Origin: Amycolatopsis albispora | Lineage (GTDB): Bacteria; Actinomycetota; Actinomycetes; Mycobacteriales; Pseudonocardiaceae | Assembly: GCF_003312875.1 (NCBI RefSeq) | Contig: NZ_CP015163.1 | Coordinates: 3,224,001 to 3,288,000, forward strand | Direction: 5' to 3' | Length of the DNA stretch: 64,000 nt | In this document: in pieces, positions 1 through 8,673 of the stretch | Numbering within the stretch: position 1 is the first letter of the stretch | Layout: every line of letters begins with the position of its first letter | Notes under the pieces: generated by a model | The model's database searches: none | Seen by the model: the letters and a program-made list of their open reading frames with translations, nothing else | What the model was told of the DNA's origin: nothing | Translations under genes and position numbers: made by a program

Positions 1-983
1 TGCGCGGTCAGGCTCGCCACCACCAGCCACAGCCCGTCCGCCGCGCCGAGCAGCAGCGTGTAGGCCGCGAGCAGCGCGAGGTGACCGGCCACGAACACCT
101 TCCAGCGGCCGATCCGATCGGCGACCCGGCCCAGCGGCACGGCCAGCAGCAGGTAGATCCCGGCGGTGCCCAGCGGCAGCACCGCGAAGTAGGCCGGCTC
201 GATGGACAGCCGGTCCTGCAGCAGCAGGTAGACAAACGCGTCACCGACGGTGGCCAGGCCGAACAGCGCCGCCCAGCCGCAGATCCGCCGGAACCCGCGA
301 TCACGCAGCAGGCCGAACGCCGCCCGCGGCGAAACCGAGCTTCGCCGGTCGACCGGCTCCCGGTGGTCCCGGACGAACAACACCAGCAGCACCACACCCA
401 GCGTCGCGACGCAGAAGCTGACGAAGAACACCGCCTGGTAACCGCCGGTCACCGCCCACAGGAGCAGGAAGGCGACCAGCGGCCCGAGAAAGGCGCCGAC
501 GGTGTCCATCGCGCGGTGCACGCCGAACGCGCGGCCGAGCGTGCCGGGATCGCTGCTCAGCGAGATCAGCGCGTCACGAGGGGCGGTGCGCAGGCCCTTG
601 CCGGTCCGGTCGGCCGCCAGCACCAGCCCCATCGAGGTGGCCGAGCCGGTCACCCCGAGCAGGCCGAGCTTGGCCACGGCGGAGATGCCGTAGCCGAGCC
701 CGGCCACCAGCTTGCGACGCTGCCAGCGGTCGGCGAGCGTGCCGCCGGCGATCCGCACGAACGCGGTCACCCCGGAGTACAGCCCGTCCAGGATGCCGAA
801 CTGCAGCGGCGAAAAACCCAGCTGCAGCACCAGGTACAGCGGGAGCACCGCGGTCACCATCTCCGAGGAGACGTCGGTGACCAGGCTGACCGCGCCGAGG
901 GCGAACACGTTGCCAGCCACGCGGCGCCCGGCGCCGTCCGGCCGCGCTTCGAGGCCGGTTTCCCGCGCCGATGCGATGTACAC
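1..983 (-). CDS. MFS transporter (3' end cut by window edge)
   Basis: A continuous minus-strand frame opens at a GTG (983) preceded by a purine-rich GGGGGAGA stretch and runs off the window after about 327 codons. The product is a chain of hydrophobic helices separated by short charged loops. Loop motifs such as DRWQRRKLVAGLG and DRIGRWKVF match the Major Facilitator Superfamily loop between TM2 and TM3 and its pseudo-repeat. The substrate cannot be read from sequence; drug-efflux-like permeases are the nearest type. It starts 15 bp after the metallophosphoesterase stop, so the two are probably co-transcribed. The C-terminal helices lie outside the window. Confidence 0.85.
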   Translation of the reverse strand, partial: MYIASARETGLEARPDGAGRRVAGNVFALGAVSLVTDVSSEMVTAVLPLYLVLQLGFSPLQFGILDGLYSGVTAFVRIAGGTLADRWQRRKLVAGLGYGISAVAKLGLLGVTGSATSMGLVLAADRTGKGLRTAPRDALISLSSDPGTLGRAFGVHRAMDTVGAFLGPLVAFLLLWAVTGGYQAVFFVSFCVATLGVVLLVLFVRDHREPVDRRSSVSPRAAFGLLRDRGFRRICGWAALFGLATVGDAFVYLLLQDRLSIEPAYFAVLPLGTAGIYLLLAVPLGRVADRIGRWKVFVAGHLALLAAYTLLLGAADGLWLVVASLTA

Positions 984-998
984 GGTGGTCTCCCCCGG

Positions 999-2570
999 TC
1001 AGCGGCAGGTGTAGGGACCGGCCTTGTCGAGGAGCTTCCCGTCGGTGCCGATGATCTCCCACGAGTAGGTCTTGCCGCTGGTCACGAACTTCATCACGCC
1101 GTGCTTGGCGAACGACTTCTCCACGCCATCGCGCGGCTTGATCTGCGTGTACAGGCTGTCACCGCCGATGCCGACGATCGCCGACCGCACGCCGTTCGCC
1201 TCGTCCACCCGGCCCTGCGAGTTCAGCGGCTTGATCCGCTCGTAGTGGTGGTCGTGCCCGCCGAAGACCACGTCGGCCCTGGCCTTGACCATCTCGTCCC
1301 ACAGCGGCGCGATGGCCTTGTTGTCGCCGTACTCGCCCGAGTTGAACCGCGGGTGGTGCCAGTAGCCGACCACGCACGACTTCGTGTTCTTGGCCAGGTC
1401 CTGCTTGAGCCACGTGACCTGCTCGGCGTGGTTGCCGTCGGTCACCGGATCGGAGTCGAGCGCGACGAAGTGGAAGTCACCGACGTCGAAGCTGTAGTAC
1501 GGCTTGCCCTGCGGCGTGGCGATCGAGCCGAAGTACGCCTTGTACCCCTTGAGCTGGTCGTACCACTCGTGGTTGCCGGGAGTGGGCTTGGTGATGCTTT
1601 TGAACTTGCCCCAGGTCTTGTCGTAGTAGGCCCTGAACTCGCTCAGCGTGCCGTTGTCGTACTGGTTGTCACCGACGGTCAGCACGTGCTGCGGCTTGAT
1701 GCCCGCGACCAGTTCGGCGGTCTTCGAGTGCTCGGACGGCAGTTCGCGCTTGGCGATGTCCCCGGCGATGACAAAAACCGTGCCGCCGGTGCCGTTGCCC
1801 GGCTGGGTGCTCGCCTGCACCGACGCGCTCGGCGCCGACAGATTGCCCGCGGCGTCGCGGGCACGCACCGCGTAGGTGAACGTGGTGCCGGAGGCGAGGT
1901 TCGTGTCGGTGAACCCGGCGGTGGTGCTGGTGCCGACGACGTTGCCGTTGCGGAGCACCTCGTACCCGGTGACGCCGACGTTGTCGGTGGCGGGCGTCCA
2001 GGCCAGGGTGATCGCGTCGGTGGTGGCCGAGGTGGCCTTCAACCCGGACGGCGCGCTCGGCGCCTCGATGTCACCACCACCGGTGCGCGAGCCGTGGACC
2101 TCCAGCTCCCACAGCGAGTACCCGTAGCTGGTGGCGCGCTGCGTGCCGAGCACGCGCACGTGCCGGGCCGCGGCGTCCAGGCCGGTGAGCTCGTCGATCG
2201 CGCCGTCCGAGCCGGTGACCGACTTGACCGTGGTCCACGCGCTGCCGTCGGCGGAGACCTGGAGCTGGTACGCGCTGGCGTGGGCGGCCTCCCAGTTCAG
2301 CTTCACGCGGGTGATCCGCGCGGGCCCGCCGAGATCGACCGCGATCCACTGTGGATCGCTGCCCTCCGCGCTCGCCCAGCGGGTGGTGGTGTCACCGTCG
2401 ACGGCGAGCCCGCCGCCGAAGGTGGCGTTCTCCACCGACGAGGTGGTGGTGGGTTTCTGGTGGGACAGCAGGGTTTCCGCGACGGTCTCGCCGCTCGCGG
2501 CGACCACCGACTGGGCCAGCAGGGCGGCCAGCGCTATCGGCAGCCCCTTCAGCAGGGCGGATCGGCTCAT
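999..2570 (-). CDS. Secreted metallophosphoesterase with discoidin and FN3 domains
   Basis: 523 residues from an ATG with GAGGAG upstream. A Sec signal peptide (about 1-25) is followed by an F5/8 type C (discoidin) carbohydrate-binding domain (about 35-165), a fibronectin type III domain (about 172-255) and a calcineurin-like phosphoesterase domain (about 262-520). The di-metal ligand motifs are visible in order: AGDIA, GDNQY, GNHEW and GGHDHHYER, as in purple acid phosphatase-like enzymes. Known family members hydrolyse phosphate esters outside the cell. The binding modules suggest attachment to polysaccharide or cell wall. The natural substrate is unknown. Confidence 0.9.
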   Translation of the reverse strand: MSRSALLKGLPIALAALLAQSVVAASGETVAETLLSHQKPTTTSSVENATFGGGLAVDGDTTTRWASAEGSDPQWIAVDLGGPARITRVKLNWEAAHASAYQLQVSADGSAWTTVKSVTGSDGAIDELTGLDAAARHVRVLGTQRATSYGYSLWELEVHGSRTGGGDIEAPSAPSGLKATSATTDAITLAWTPATDNVGVTGYEVLRNGNVVGTSTTAGFTDTNLASGTTFTYAVRARDAAGNLSAPSASVQASTQPGNGTGGTVFVIAGDIAKRELPSEHSKTAELVAGIKPQHVLTVGDNQYDNGTLSEFRAYYDKTWGKFKSITKPTPGNHEWYDQLKGYKAYFGSIATPQGKPYYSFDVGDFHFVALDSDPVTDGNHAEQVTWLKQDLAKNTKSCVVGYWHHPRFNSGEYGDNKAIAPLWDEMVKARADVVFGGHDHHYERIKPLNSQGRVDEANGVRSAIVGIGGDSLYTQIKPRDGVEKSFAKHGVMKFVTSGKTYSWEIIGTDGKLLDKAGPYTCR

Positions 2571-2686
2571 CTGCGCTCTCCTCGAGGTGCGGGCGGCGGA
2601 AAGCGGTGGGTGTTCAATTAGTTAACAAAGTTATCTATTTCGGCAACGTAGCACCGCAGCCGATTCACGATCAAGGGCACGCGAAA

Positions 2687-2716
2687 ACGCCCCCACTACC
2701 GGAGCAGTGGGGGCGT
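2687..2716 (-). terminator. Rho-independent terminator
   Basis: Perfect 11-bp inverted repeat (2687-2697 and 2706-2716) with an 8-nt loop. On the minus strand the stem is followed by TTTT. It sits 14 bp past the stop of the 202-residue Rossmann-type gene and ends the minus-strand AraC/VOC/Rossmann group. Confidence 0.85.
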
Positions 2717-2729
2717 GGGCGGGGGCGGG

Positions 2730-3338
2730 TCAGCGCACGTAGGGCCGGTTGTGCCCGATCTGGTGCACCGAGGTCGGCCTGCCCTCCAGTGCCCGTTCGA
2801 CCGCTTCGAGCACCCCGGTGGCGATCTCGGCGTGGCTCAGCGGCCTGCCGGTCTGCTCCGAGATCGCGCCGAGGCGCACCTGCTGGGTGGGGTGCACCGC
2901 GAGCAGCGATTCCGCCTCTCCCGCCCGCACCGACGCGGCCTCCCGCACCTCCACCACCGGGGCTTCCGGCCGCAGCAGCGGCTCGACCACCCCCATCACC
3001 GCACGGCGGTAGGAGTCGTGGACCCAGGCCACCAGCAGGTCCGCCGGGCCGCCGAGCGCGTCCTCCGCCTTCTTCGCCAGTTCACGTGGACGTTCCCATT
3101 GCGCTTCGACCCAGATGGCCCGGCCCAGCGTCGCGGTACCGCCCTGCGGCCGGTGCCCGCGCGGCCCCATCGACAGCCGCGCGGCGATGCCCGGCTCGAG
3201 CGGGCGGCCGCCGATCGGGCTGTAGCGCCTGCTCGGCAGGACCACCAGCCAGCCGTCACCGGTCAACGATTCCGCGACGCCGGCCAGCATGCCGGTGCCA
3301 CCCAGGATCAGCGCCTTTCTCAGCACCATGTGAGCCAC
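2730..3338 (-). CDS. Rossmann-fold NAD(P)-binding, short-chain dehydrogenase-like protein
   Basis: 202 residues from a GTG at 3338. The N-terminus reads ALILGGTGMLAGVAESL, the glycine-rich dinucleotide loop of SDR-type folds. After that the protein diverges from catalytic SDRs, and I see no YxxxK active site. It may bind a nucleotide without being a classical oxidoreductase. It is the last gene before a strong terminator and lies 63 bp below the VOC gene, so joint transcription is possible. The function is otherwise unassigned. Confidence 0.7.
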   Translation of the reverse strand: MAHMVLRKALILGGTGMLAGVAESLTGDGWLVVLPSRRYSPIGGRPLEPGIAARLSMGPRGHRPQGGTATLGRAIWVEAQWERPRELAKKAEDALGGPADLLVAWVHDSYRRAVMGVVEPLLRPEAPVVEVREAASVRAGEAESLLAVHPTQQVRLGAISEQTGRPLSHAEIATGVLEAVERALEGRPTSVHQIGHNRPYVR

Positions 3339-3401
3339 GCTACTCGCGAGCGGAAGCCCCTGCCGTCCGGCGAAAGGCTTGTTTACCGCGATGAAACGCG
3401 A

Positions 3402-3851
3402 TCAACCGGTCTCGCCGAAGCCCCAGTCCTTGCCGGGATCGAATTCCCGTCGCTCGGTGAGACTGAACCAGTTCCCGGAGTCATCACGGAACAGACATTC
3501 CACTCCGTACGGTCGGTCAGCCGGTTCGGACAGGAAGTTCACCCCGCGCGCGGAAAGCACCTCGTGGGTCTTGCGGCAGTCCTCGGTCTCGAACACGCCC
3601 ATGCCGAGCACGCCCTTGGCGATCAGTTCGCGCAGCTGCTTCTCGGTTTCCGGGTCGTGCTGCGGCGGACCGGGTTCCATCAGGGTGAACTCCAGCTCCG
3701 GCTGCCCGGGCAGGCCCACGGTCAGCCAGCGGAACCGGCCGTCCATGCGCACGTCCTGGCGCACCTCGAAACCGAGCTTCGCGGTGTAGAACTCCTTGGC
3801 CGATTCGTGGTCCAGCACGTAGATGCCGGCGTGCGACAAATTCTTGATCAT
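3402..3851 (-). CDS. VOC-superfamily (glyoxalase/bleomycin-resistance-like) protein
   Basis: 149 residues. The ATG at 3851, opening MIKNLSHAGIYVLD, is preferred over one seven codons upstream because the VOC fold begins here and GGGAGTGG precedes it. The paired beta-alpha-beta-beta-beta layout is recognisable from IYVLDHESAKEFYTAKLGF, VGLPGQPELEF and FRDDSGNWFSLTER. Family members are metal-dependent lyases, dioxygenases or drug-binding proteins, and the substrate cannot be told. It follows an AraC regulator by 57 bp on the same strand, a common pairing in which the regulator controls the VOC gene. Confidence 0.85.
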   Translation of the reverse strand: MIKNLSHAGIYVLDHESAKEFYTAKLGFEVRQDVRMDGRFRWLTVGLPGQPELEFTLMEPGPPQHDPETEKQLRELIAKGVLGMGVFETEDCRKTHEVLSARGVNFLSEPADRPYGVECLFRDDSGNWFSLTERREFDPGKDWGFGETG

Positions 3852-3908
3852 TTCCACTCCCGTCTCGCGCACTGGCCCGAACGCTAGCCGCGTCCGCGCC
3901 CGGATGGC

Positions 3909-4352
3909 TTATCCGGAAGTGACGTCCTTTCCGGACTCGTCGCGGTTCCCGCCGAACCCGGCCGGCCTGGTCCACATCATCAGGTAACAACCGGGAACCG
4001 GCGGCGGTGCGTGCTCGCGCGTACGCGCGCGGTAGGCCGTCGGGCTTTCCCCGGTGATTTCGGTGAAGCGACGGCTGAATGTGCCGAGGCTCGAATAGCC
4101 GACCAGGTGGCACACCTCCGTCACGGTCAGGTTCACCGAGCGGAGCAGATCCTGCGCCCGCTCGATCCTTCGCCGCGCCAGGTACGCACCGGGCGTCTCC
4201 CCGAAGGCCGCGGCGAAGGTGCGGATGAAGTGCTCGCGGGACCAGCCCGCCACCCGGGCGAGCTGGTCCACGTCGAGCTGCTCGGCGTAACGCGCGTCGA
4301 TGCGGTCCTTCGCCCGGCGAAGGTGCCCTATCGCATCAGCGCGCCCGGTCAC
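3909..4352 (-). CDS. AraC-family transcriptional regulator (DNA-binding domain only)
   Basis: 147 residues. The GTG at 4352 is chosen because a perfect AGGAGG lies eight bases upstream; the open frame continues further without a good start. The protein is essentially two helix-turn-helix units: WSREHFIRTFAAAFGETP and GYSSLGTFSRRFTEITGESP, the AraC/XylS signature. No effector-binding domain is attached. It probably regulates the adjacent VOC gene. A long inverted repeat at 4393-4459 lies just upstream and could be its operator or the polA terminator. Confidence 0.9.
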   Translation of the reverse strand: MTGRADAIGHLRRAKDRIDARYAEQLDVDQLARVAGWSREHFIRTFAAAFGETPGAYLARRRIERAQDLLRSVNLTVTEVCHLVGYSSLGTFSRRFTEITGESPTAYRARTREHAPPPVPGCYLMMWTRPAGFGGNRDESGKDVTSG

Positions 4353-4392
4353 AGCTCGCACCTCCTGTCCACTGAACCGCCCGCGAGGTCGC

Positions 4393-4459
4393 GCCGATCT
4401 CCGGAGTGGGCCGCGACGGGCCGCCCAGCGGCACGGCGTGGTCCGCTCCGGAGATCGGC
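4393..4459. repeat. 14-bp inverted repeat between polA and the AraC-type gene
   Basis: Arms at 4393-4406 and 4446-4459 are perfectly complementary, and each contains the self-palindrome CTCCGGAG. The 39-nt loop is long for a simple terminator. The site is downstream of polA and upstream of the AraC-type gene, so it could end polA transcripts or bind a dimeric regulator. Confidence 0.6.
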
Positions 4460-4502
4460 TCAACAGCGACCTCGCCGCCACGCCGGAGGCGTGGCCAAAA
4501 TT

Positions 4503-7217
4503 TCAGTGCGCTGCATCGTTCCAGGAGCGGCCGTAGCCGACCGAGACCTCGAGCGGCACCGCGAGTTCGTAGGCGGCGCCCATTTCCTTGCGCACCAACG
4601 CTTCCAGCTCGTCGTGCTCGCCGTCGGCGACTTCCAGCACGAGTTCGTCGTGCACCTGGAGCAGCACCCGGCTGCGCAGCTTGGCCTCGGTCAGGCCGCG
4701 GTGCACGTTGAGCATGGCGACCTTGATGATGTCCGCCGCGCTGCCCTGGATCGGCGCGTTGAGCGCCATCCGCTCGGCCATCTCGCGCCGCTGCCGGTTG
4801 TCGCTGTTCAGGTCGGGCAGGTAACGGCGGCGGCCGAAGATGGTCTCGGTGTAGCCGACCTTGCCCGCCTCCACCACCACCGACTGCAGGTAGTCGCGCA
4901 CCCCGCCGAACCCGGCGAAGTAGTCGTCCATCAGGCCCCGCGCCTCCTCGGTGGAGATCCGCAGCTGCGCGGACAGCCCGTACGCCGACAACCCGTACGC
5001 CAGGCCGTAGTTCATCGCCTTGATCTTGGCCCGCTGCGCGCCGGTGACCTCGCCCGGCTCCACTCCGAACACCTTCGCCGCGGTGGCCGCGTGGAAGTCG
5101 AACCCGGACTGGAAGGACTCGATCAGCGCCGCGTCCTCGGACAGGTGCGCCATGATCCGCATCTCGATCTGGCTGTAGTCCGCGGTCATCAGGTCGGTGT
5201 AGCCCTCGCCGACCACGAAGGCGTCGCGGATGCGGCGGCCCTCCTCGGTGCGGATCGGGATGTTCTGCAGGTTCGGCTCGGTGGACGACAGCCGCCCGGT
5301 GGCCGCGATGGTCTGGTACAGCGTGGTGTGGATGCGGCGGTCGTCCGCGATGGACTTGATCAGCCCCTCCACCGTGGTGCGCAGCCGGGTGGCGTCGCGG
5401 TGCTCGAGCAGGTGCTGCAGGAACGGGTGCTCGGTCTTCTCGAACAGCGTCTGCAGCGCGTCCGCGTCGGTGGTGTAACCGGTCTTGGTGCGCTTGGTCT
5501 TCGGCATCTGCAGCTCGTCGAACAGCACCACCTGCAACTGCTTCGGCGAACCGAGGTTGATCTGCTTGCCGATCACCTCGTAGGCGGCGTCGGCGGCCTG
5601 GTGCACGCGGTTCGCGTAGTGCGCCTCCAGCTCGGTGAGCTGCTCGACGTCGACCGCGATGCCCGCCGCTTCCAGCTCGTTGATCACCTCGAACAGCGGC
5701 AGCTCGATCTCGTCGAGCAGCTTGGTGCCGTTCATCTTGCCGAGTTCCTCGTGCAGCGCGCCGGCCAGCTCGGAGATCGCCCGCGCGCGCACCAGCTCGG
5801 CCTGCACGATCTTGGCGTCGGCGCCTTCTTCGCCGTCGAGCAGCGAAAGCTGGCCGTCACCCTCACCGGCGTCCGAACGCAGCTCGCGGCTGAGGTAGCG
5901 CAGGGTCAGGTCGTCCAGCTCGAACGAGCGCTGCCCCGGCCGGACCAGGTAGGCCGCCAGCTCGGTGTCGGTGCGCAGCCCGGCCAGCCGCCAGCCACGC
6001 GCGCGCAGGCCGTGCACGGCCACCTTCAGCGCGTGCCCGCACTTGCCCGCCTTCTCGTCGGCGAGCCAGGCCACCAGCGTCTTCTCGTCGGTTTCGTCCA
6101 GAGTGGACAGATCGACGTAGGCACCGGCCCCGTCCTCGGCGGCGAACGCGATGGACTGCACGTCGGCGCTGACCGAGGCGCCGGTGGTGCGGAAGGACAG
6201 CCCGGTGGTGGTGCCAGCGGCCGCGTGCTCGGCGAGCCAGCCGCCGATCTGGCCCGGCTCCAGCGCGGCACCGGTGACGTCGAAGCCCTCGTCGGCCTCC
6301 GGCTCGGCACTGGACAGCGTGGCGAACAGCCTGTCCCGCAGCACGCGGAACTCCAGCTCGTCGAACAGCCGGTGCACCGCGTCGCGGTCCCACGGCTTGA
6401 GCTCCAGCTCCGGCGGGGTGGTCTCCAGCGGCACCTCGCGCACCAGCTCGGTGAGCTGGCGGTTCAGCGCGACCGAGCTGAGGTGCGCGCGCAGCGCGTC
6501 CCCGGCCTTGCCCTTGACCTCGTCCACCCGGTCGATCAGCTCGTCGAGCGAACCGAACTGCTGGATCCACTTGGTCGCCGTCTTCTCCCCCACGCCGGGG
6601 ATGCCGGGCAGGTTGTCCGACGGGTCCCCGCGCAGCGCGGCGAAGTCCGGGTACTGGGCCGGGCTGAGGCCGTACTTGTCCGCCACCGCCGCCGGGTCGA
6701 AGCGCACCAGGTCCGAGACGCCCTTGCGCGGGTAGAGCACGGTGACCGAGTCGGTGACCAGCTGCAGGGCGTCGCGGTCGCCGGTGCAGATGAGCACCTG
6801 GTAACCGAGCGCCTCCGACTGCGTGGTCAGCGTGGCGATGATGTCGTCGGCTTCGTAGTTCTCCTTGGTCAGGATCGGGATGCCGAGCACCCCCAGCACG
6901 TCCTTGACCAGCGCGACCTGCCCCTTGAAGTCGTCCGGGGTGGCCGAGCGGCCCGCCTTGTACTCGGCGTAGGCCTCCGAGCGGAAGGTCTGGCGCGACA
7001 GGTCGAACGCCACCGCGAGATGGGTGGGCTGCTCGTCGCGCAGCAGGTTGATCAGCATCGAGGTGAACCCGAACACCGCGTTGGTGACCTGGCCGGTGGT
7101 GGTGCGGAACCGGTCGGCGGGTACCGCGAAGAAGGCGCGGTACGCCATCGAGTGCCCGTCGATGAGCAACAGGCGGGGTGTGTCGTTCGCTACTTGGGTG
7201 TTCTCGGCTGGGCTCAC
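4503..7217 (-). CDS. polA: DNA polymerase I
   Basis: 904 residues, the length expected for actinobacterial Pol I. The 5'-3' exonuclease domain (about 10-300) shows LLLIDGHSMAYRAFFAV, NYEADDIIATL, CTGDRDALQLV and the helix-hairpin-helix GIPGVGEKTATKW. The central proofreading domain lacks the usual acidic residues, as in other Actinobacteria. The polymerase domain has motif A (TADYSQIEMRIMAHL), motif B (KAMNYGLAYGLSAYG) and motif C (LLQVHDELVLEV). It replaces Okazaki RNA primers and fills repair gaps. Start: GTG at 7217 with a TAGACT -10 box 7 nt upstream and no Shine-Dalgarno, suggesting a leaderless mRNA. The open frame continues upstream, but that part is antisense to the thioesterase. Confidence 0.98.
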   Translation of the reverse strand: MSPAENTQVANDTPRLLLIDGHSMAYRAFFAVPADRFRTTTGQVTNAVFGFTSMLINLLRDEQPTHLAVAFDLSRQTFRSEAYAEYKAGRSATPDDFKGQVALVKDVLGVLGIPILTKENYEADDIIATLTTQSEALGYQVLICTGDRDALQLVTDSVTVLYPRKGVSDLVRFDPAAVADKYGLSPAQYPDFAALRGDPSDNLPGIPGVGEKTATKWIQQFGSLDELIDRVDEVKGKAGDALRAHLSSVALNRQLTELVREVPLETTPPELELKPWDRDAVHRLFDELEFRVLRDRLFATLSSAEPEADEGFDVTGAALEPGQIGGWLAEHAAAGTTTGLSFRTTGASVSADVQSIAFAAEDGAGAYVDLSTLDETDEKTLVAWLADEKAGKCGHALKVAVHGLRARGWRLAGLRTDTELAAYLVRPGQRSFELDDLTLRYLSRELRSDAGEGDGQLSLLDGEEGADAKIVQAELVRARAISELAGALHEELGKMNGTKLLDEIELPLFEVINELEAAGIAVDVEQLTELEAHYANRVHQAADAAYEVIGKQINLGSPKQLQVVLFDELQMPKTKRTKTGYTTDADALQTLFEKTEHPFLQHLLEHRDATRLRTTVEGLIKSIADDRRIHTTLYQTIAATGRLSSTEPNLQNIPIRTEEGRRIRDAFVVGEGYTDLMTADYSQIEMRIMAHLSEDAALIESFQSGFDFHAATAAKVFGVEPGEVTGAQRAKIKAMNYGLAYGLSAYGLSAQLRISTEEARGLMDDYFAGFGGVRDYLQSVVVEAGKVGYTETIFGRRRYLPDLNSDNRQRREMAERMALNAPIQGSAADIIKVAMLNVHRGLTEAKLRSRVLLQVHDELVLEVADGEHDELEALVRKEMGAAYELAVPLEVSVGYGRSWNDAAH

Positions 7218-7224
7218 GGGAGCG

Positions 7225-7234
7225 AGTCTAGGGT
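7225..7234. promoter_or_regulatory. Overlapping divergent -10 boxes for polA and the thioesterase
   Basis: On the minus strand TAGACT (7225-7230) lies 7 nt before the polA GTG. On the plus strand TAGGGT (7229-7234) lies upstream of the thioesterase ribosome-binding site AAGGAGG (7251-7257). The two boxes share bases, so the promoters probably compete. This is read from motif position only. Confidence 0.5.
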
Positions 7235-7262
7235 GATACCCCGACACTCTAAGGAGGCACGG

Positions 7263-7700
7263 GTGCCCGACCAGGGGGCGGCGATCACCGCCGAGATGTT
7301 CCAGATCGATCCGCGCTGGGCGCAGCAGCAGCTCAACGACAAGGTCGGCATGAAGCTGCTGGAAGTGACCACCGAGCGCGTGGTCGGCACGATCCCCGTC
7401 GAGGGCAACCTGCAGCCGTACGGCCTGCTGCACGGCGGTGCCAACGCGGTGCTCGCCGAGGCGCTGGGCTCGACGCTGGCGGCGGTCAACGCCGGGCCGG
7501 ACCGCGCCGCGGTCGGGCTCGAGCTGTCGTGCACCCACCACCGCGGCGTGCGGGAGGGCCTGGTCACCGGGGTGGCGACGCCGCTGCACGTCGGCCGCAG
7601 CACGATCACCGTGGAGATCGTGCTGACCGACGACGCGGGCAAGCGCACCTGCACGGCCCGGCTGACCTGCGCGGTACGGGACCGCCCGCCGGGCTCCTGA
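7263..7700 (+). CDS. PaaI-type hotdog-fold thioesterase
   Basis: 145 residues from GTG 7263, six bases after AAGGAGG. Hotdog-fold signatures are the LHGGANAVLAEALGS helix, with the HGG and acidic residue that activate water in PaaI/YbgC-type enzymes, and the following strands. Such proteins hydrolyse acyl- or aryl-CoA thioesters; the exact substrate is unknown. It is divergent from polA and 19 bp ahead of the LysR-type gene. Confidence 0.9.
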   Translation: MPDQGAAITAEMFQIDPRWAQQQLNDKVGMKLLEVTTERVVGTIPVEGNLQPYGLLHGGANAVLAEALGSTLAAVNAGPDRAAVGLELSCTHHRGVREGLVTGVATPLHVGRSTITVEIVLTDDAGKRTCTARLTCAVRDRPPGS

Positions 7701-7705
7701 AGCAC

Positions 7706-7719
7706 TAGATTCCCAGGTC
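7706..7719 (+). promoter_or_regulatory. -10 element for a leaderless LysR-type gene
   Basis: TAGATT (7706-7711) is followed after 8 nt by the ATG at 7720, and no Shine-Dalgarno is visible. This spacing is typical of leaderless transcripts in Actinobacteria. No clear -35 was seen; that region lies inside the thioesterase 3' end. Confidence 0.45.
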
Positions 7720-8673
7720 ATGGACCTCGATCTGGGTCAGGTGCGCGCGTTCGTCGCGGTCGCCGAGCACCAGAACTTCACCCGCGCCGCGCAGAGCCTG
7801 TTCCTCACCCAGCAGGCGCTGTCCAAGCGCATCGGCAAGCTGGAGGCCGCGCTGCCCGGCGCGTTGTTCCGGCGCACCAACCGCGGGGTCGAGCTGACCG
7901 ACGCCGGTCACCGGTTCCTGCCGCTGGCCCGCGAGCTGGTCAAGCTGAACGACGAGGCGGTGCTCGCGGCGACCGGCGAGCTGCCCCGGCTGCGGGTCGA
8001 TGTGATCGACCACCGCCTGTCCCCGCTTTTTGTGCTGCGCCGGTGCGCGATGGCCGACCCGGAGTTGCGGGTCGAGCGCAGCACCCGCGGCGGGCTGGTG
8101 CACAGCTTCGAGCCGTTGCTGGCCGGTGACCTCGACCTGGCTTTCGGCTGGGCCGGTGCGCCGGGACAGGACCCGCCGTCCGGGCTGGCGCACCGGCTGG
8201 TCCGCCTGGAACCGCTGGTCGCGCTGCTGCCCCCGGAGCACCGGCTCGCCGCCGGCGACGCGGTCCACGTCGAGGACCTGCGGGACGAAGGGGTCTGGCT
8301 GCCGTCGCTGGCCGGCCCCGGCGAGTTCCGCGCCTTCCTGCGTGCCGGTTTTGGTGCCTGGTCGGTGCCGGTCGACGACTCCGGCGTCAGCTTCGACCTG
8401 CGGCACACCCTGGAGCAGACCCGCTACGGCAGGCCTCGCGTGACGCTGGCCGGTGCCGACATGGAGCTGGCCGCCGATCTGAACCTGCGCCGCCTGCCGT
8501 TCGCGCCGTCACCGCTCTACCCGTGGTCGGTGGTGTGGCGCCGGGGCGGTGAGCCGCCAGCCCTGGTCCGGCTGCTCAAGCTGCTGAGCCTGCTCAGCCG
8601 GAAGGAGGGCTGGTGCTCCTACGACCCGGAGCGGGACTGGCTGCCCGAAGGGACGCTCACCGGCGGGCGCTGA
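7720..8673 (+). CDS. LysR-family transcriptional regulator
   Basis: 317 residues. The N-terminal winged HTH (about 5-65) reads VAEHQNFTRAAQSLFLTQQA followed by the wing RRTNRGVELTDAGHRFL, the LysR DNA-binding signature. The remainder is a periplasmic-binding-like effector domain (about 90-290). It converges on and overlaps by 17 bp the hydrolase on the other strand. The target is unknown; LysR regulators often control a divergent neighbour, but no divergent gene is adjacent here. Confidence 0.92.
   Translation: MDLDLGQVRAFVAVAEHQNFTRAAQSLFLTQQALSKRIGKLEAALPGALFRRTNRGVELTDAGHRFLPLARELVKLNDEAVLAATGELPRLRVDVIDHRLSPLFVLRRCAMADPELRVERSTRGGLVHSFEPLLAGDLDLAFGWAGAPGQDPPSGLAHRLVRLEPLVALLPPEHRLAAGDAVHVEDLRDEGVWLPSLAGPGEFRAFLRAGFGAWSVPVDDSGVSFDLRHTLEQTRYGRPRVTLAGADMELAADLNLRRLPFAPSPLYPWSVVWRRGGEPPALVRLLKLLSLLSRKEGWCSYDPERDWLPEGTLTGGR

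Noticed and set aside
81..2621. 846-codon plus-strand open frame.
   Set aside because: Shadow of the MFS and metallophosphoesterase genes; no start signal and implausible composition.
4011..7262. Long plus-strand open frame covering polA.
   Set aside because: Antisense shadow of polA; only its final part (from 7263) is a real gene, the thioesterase.
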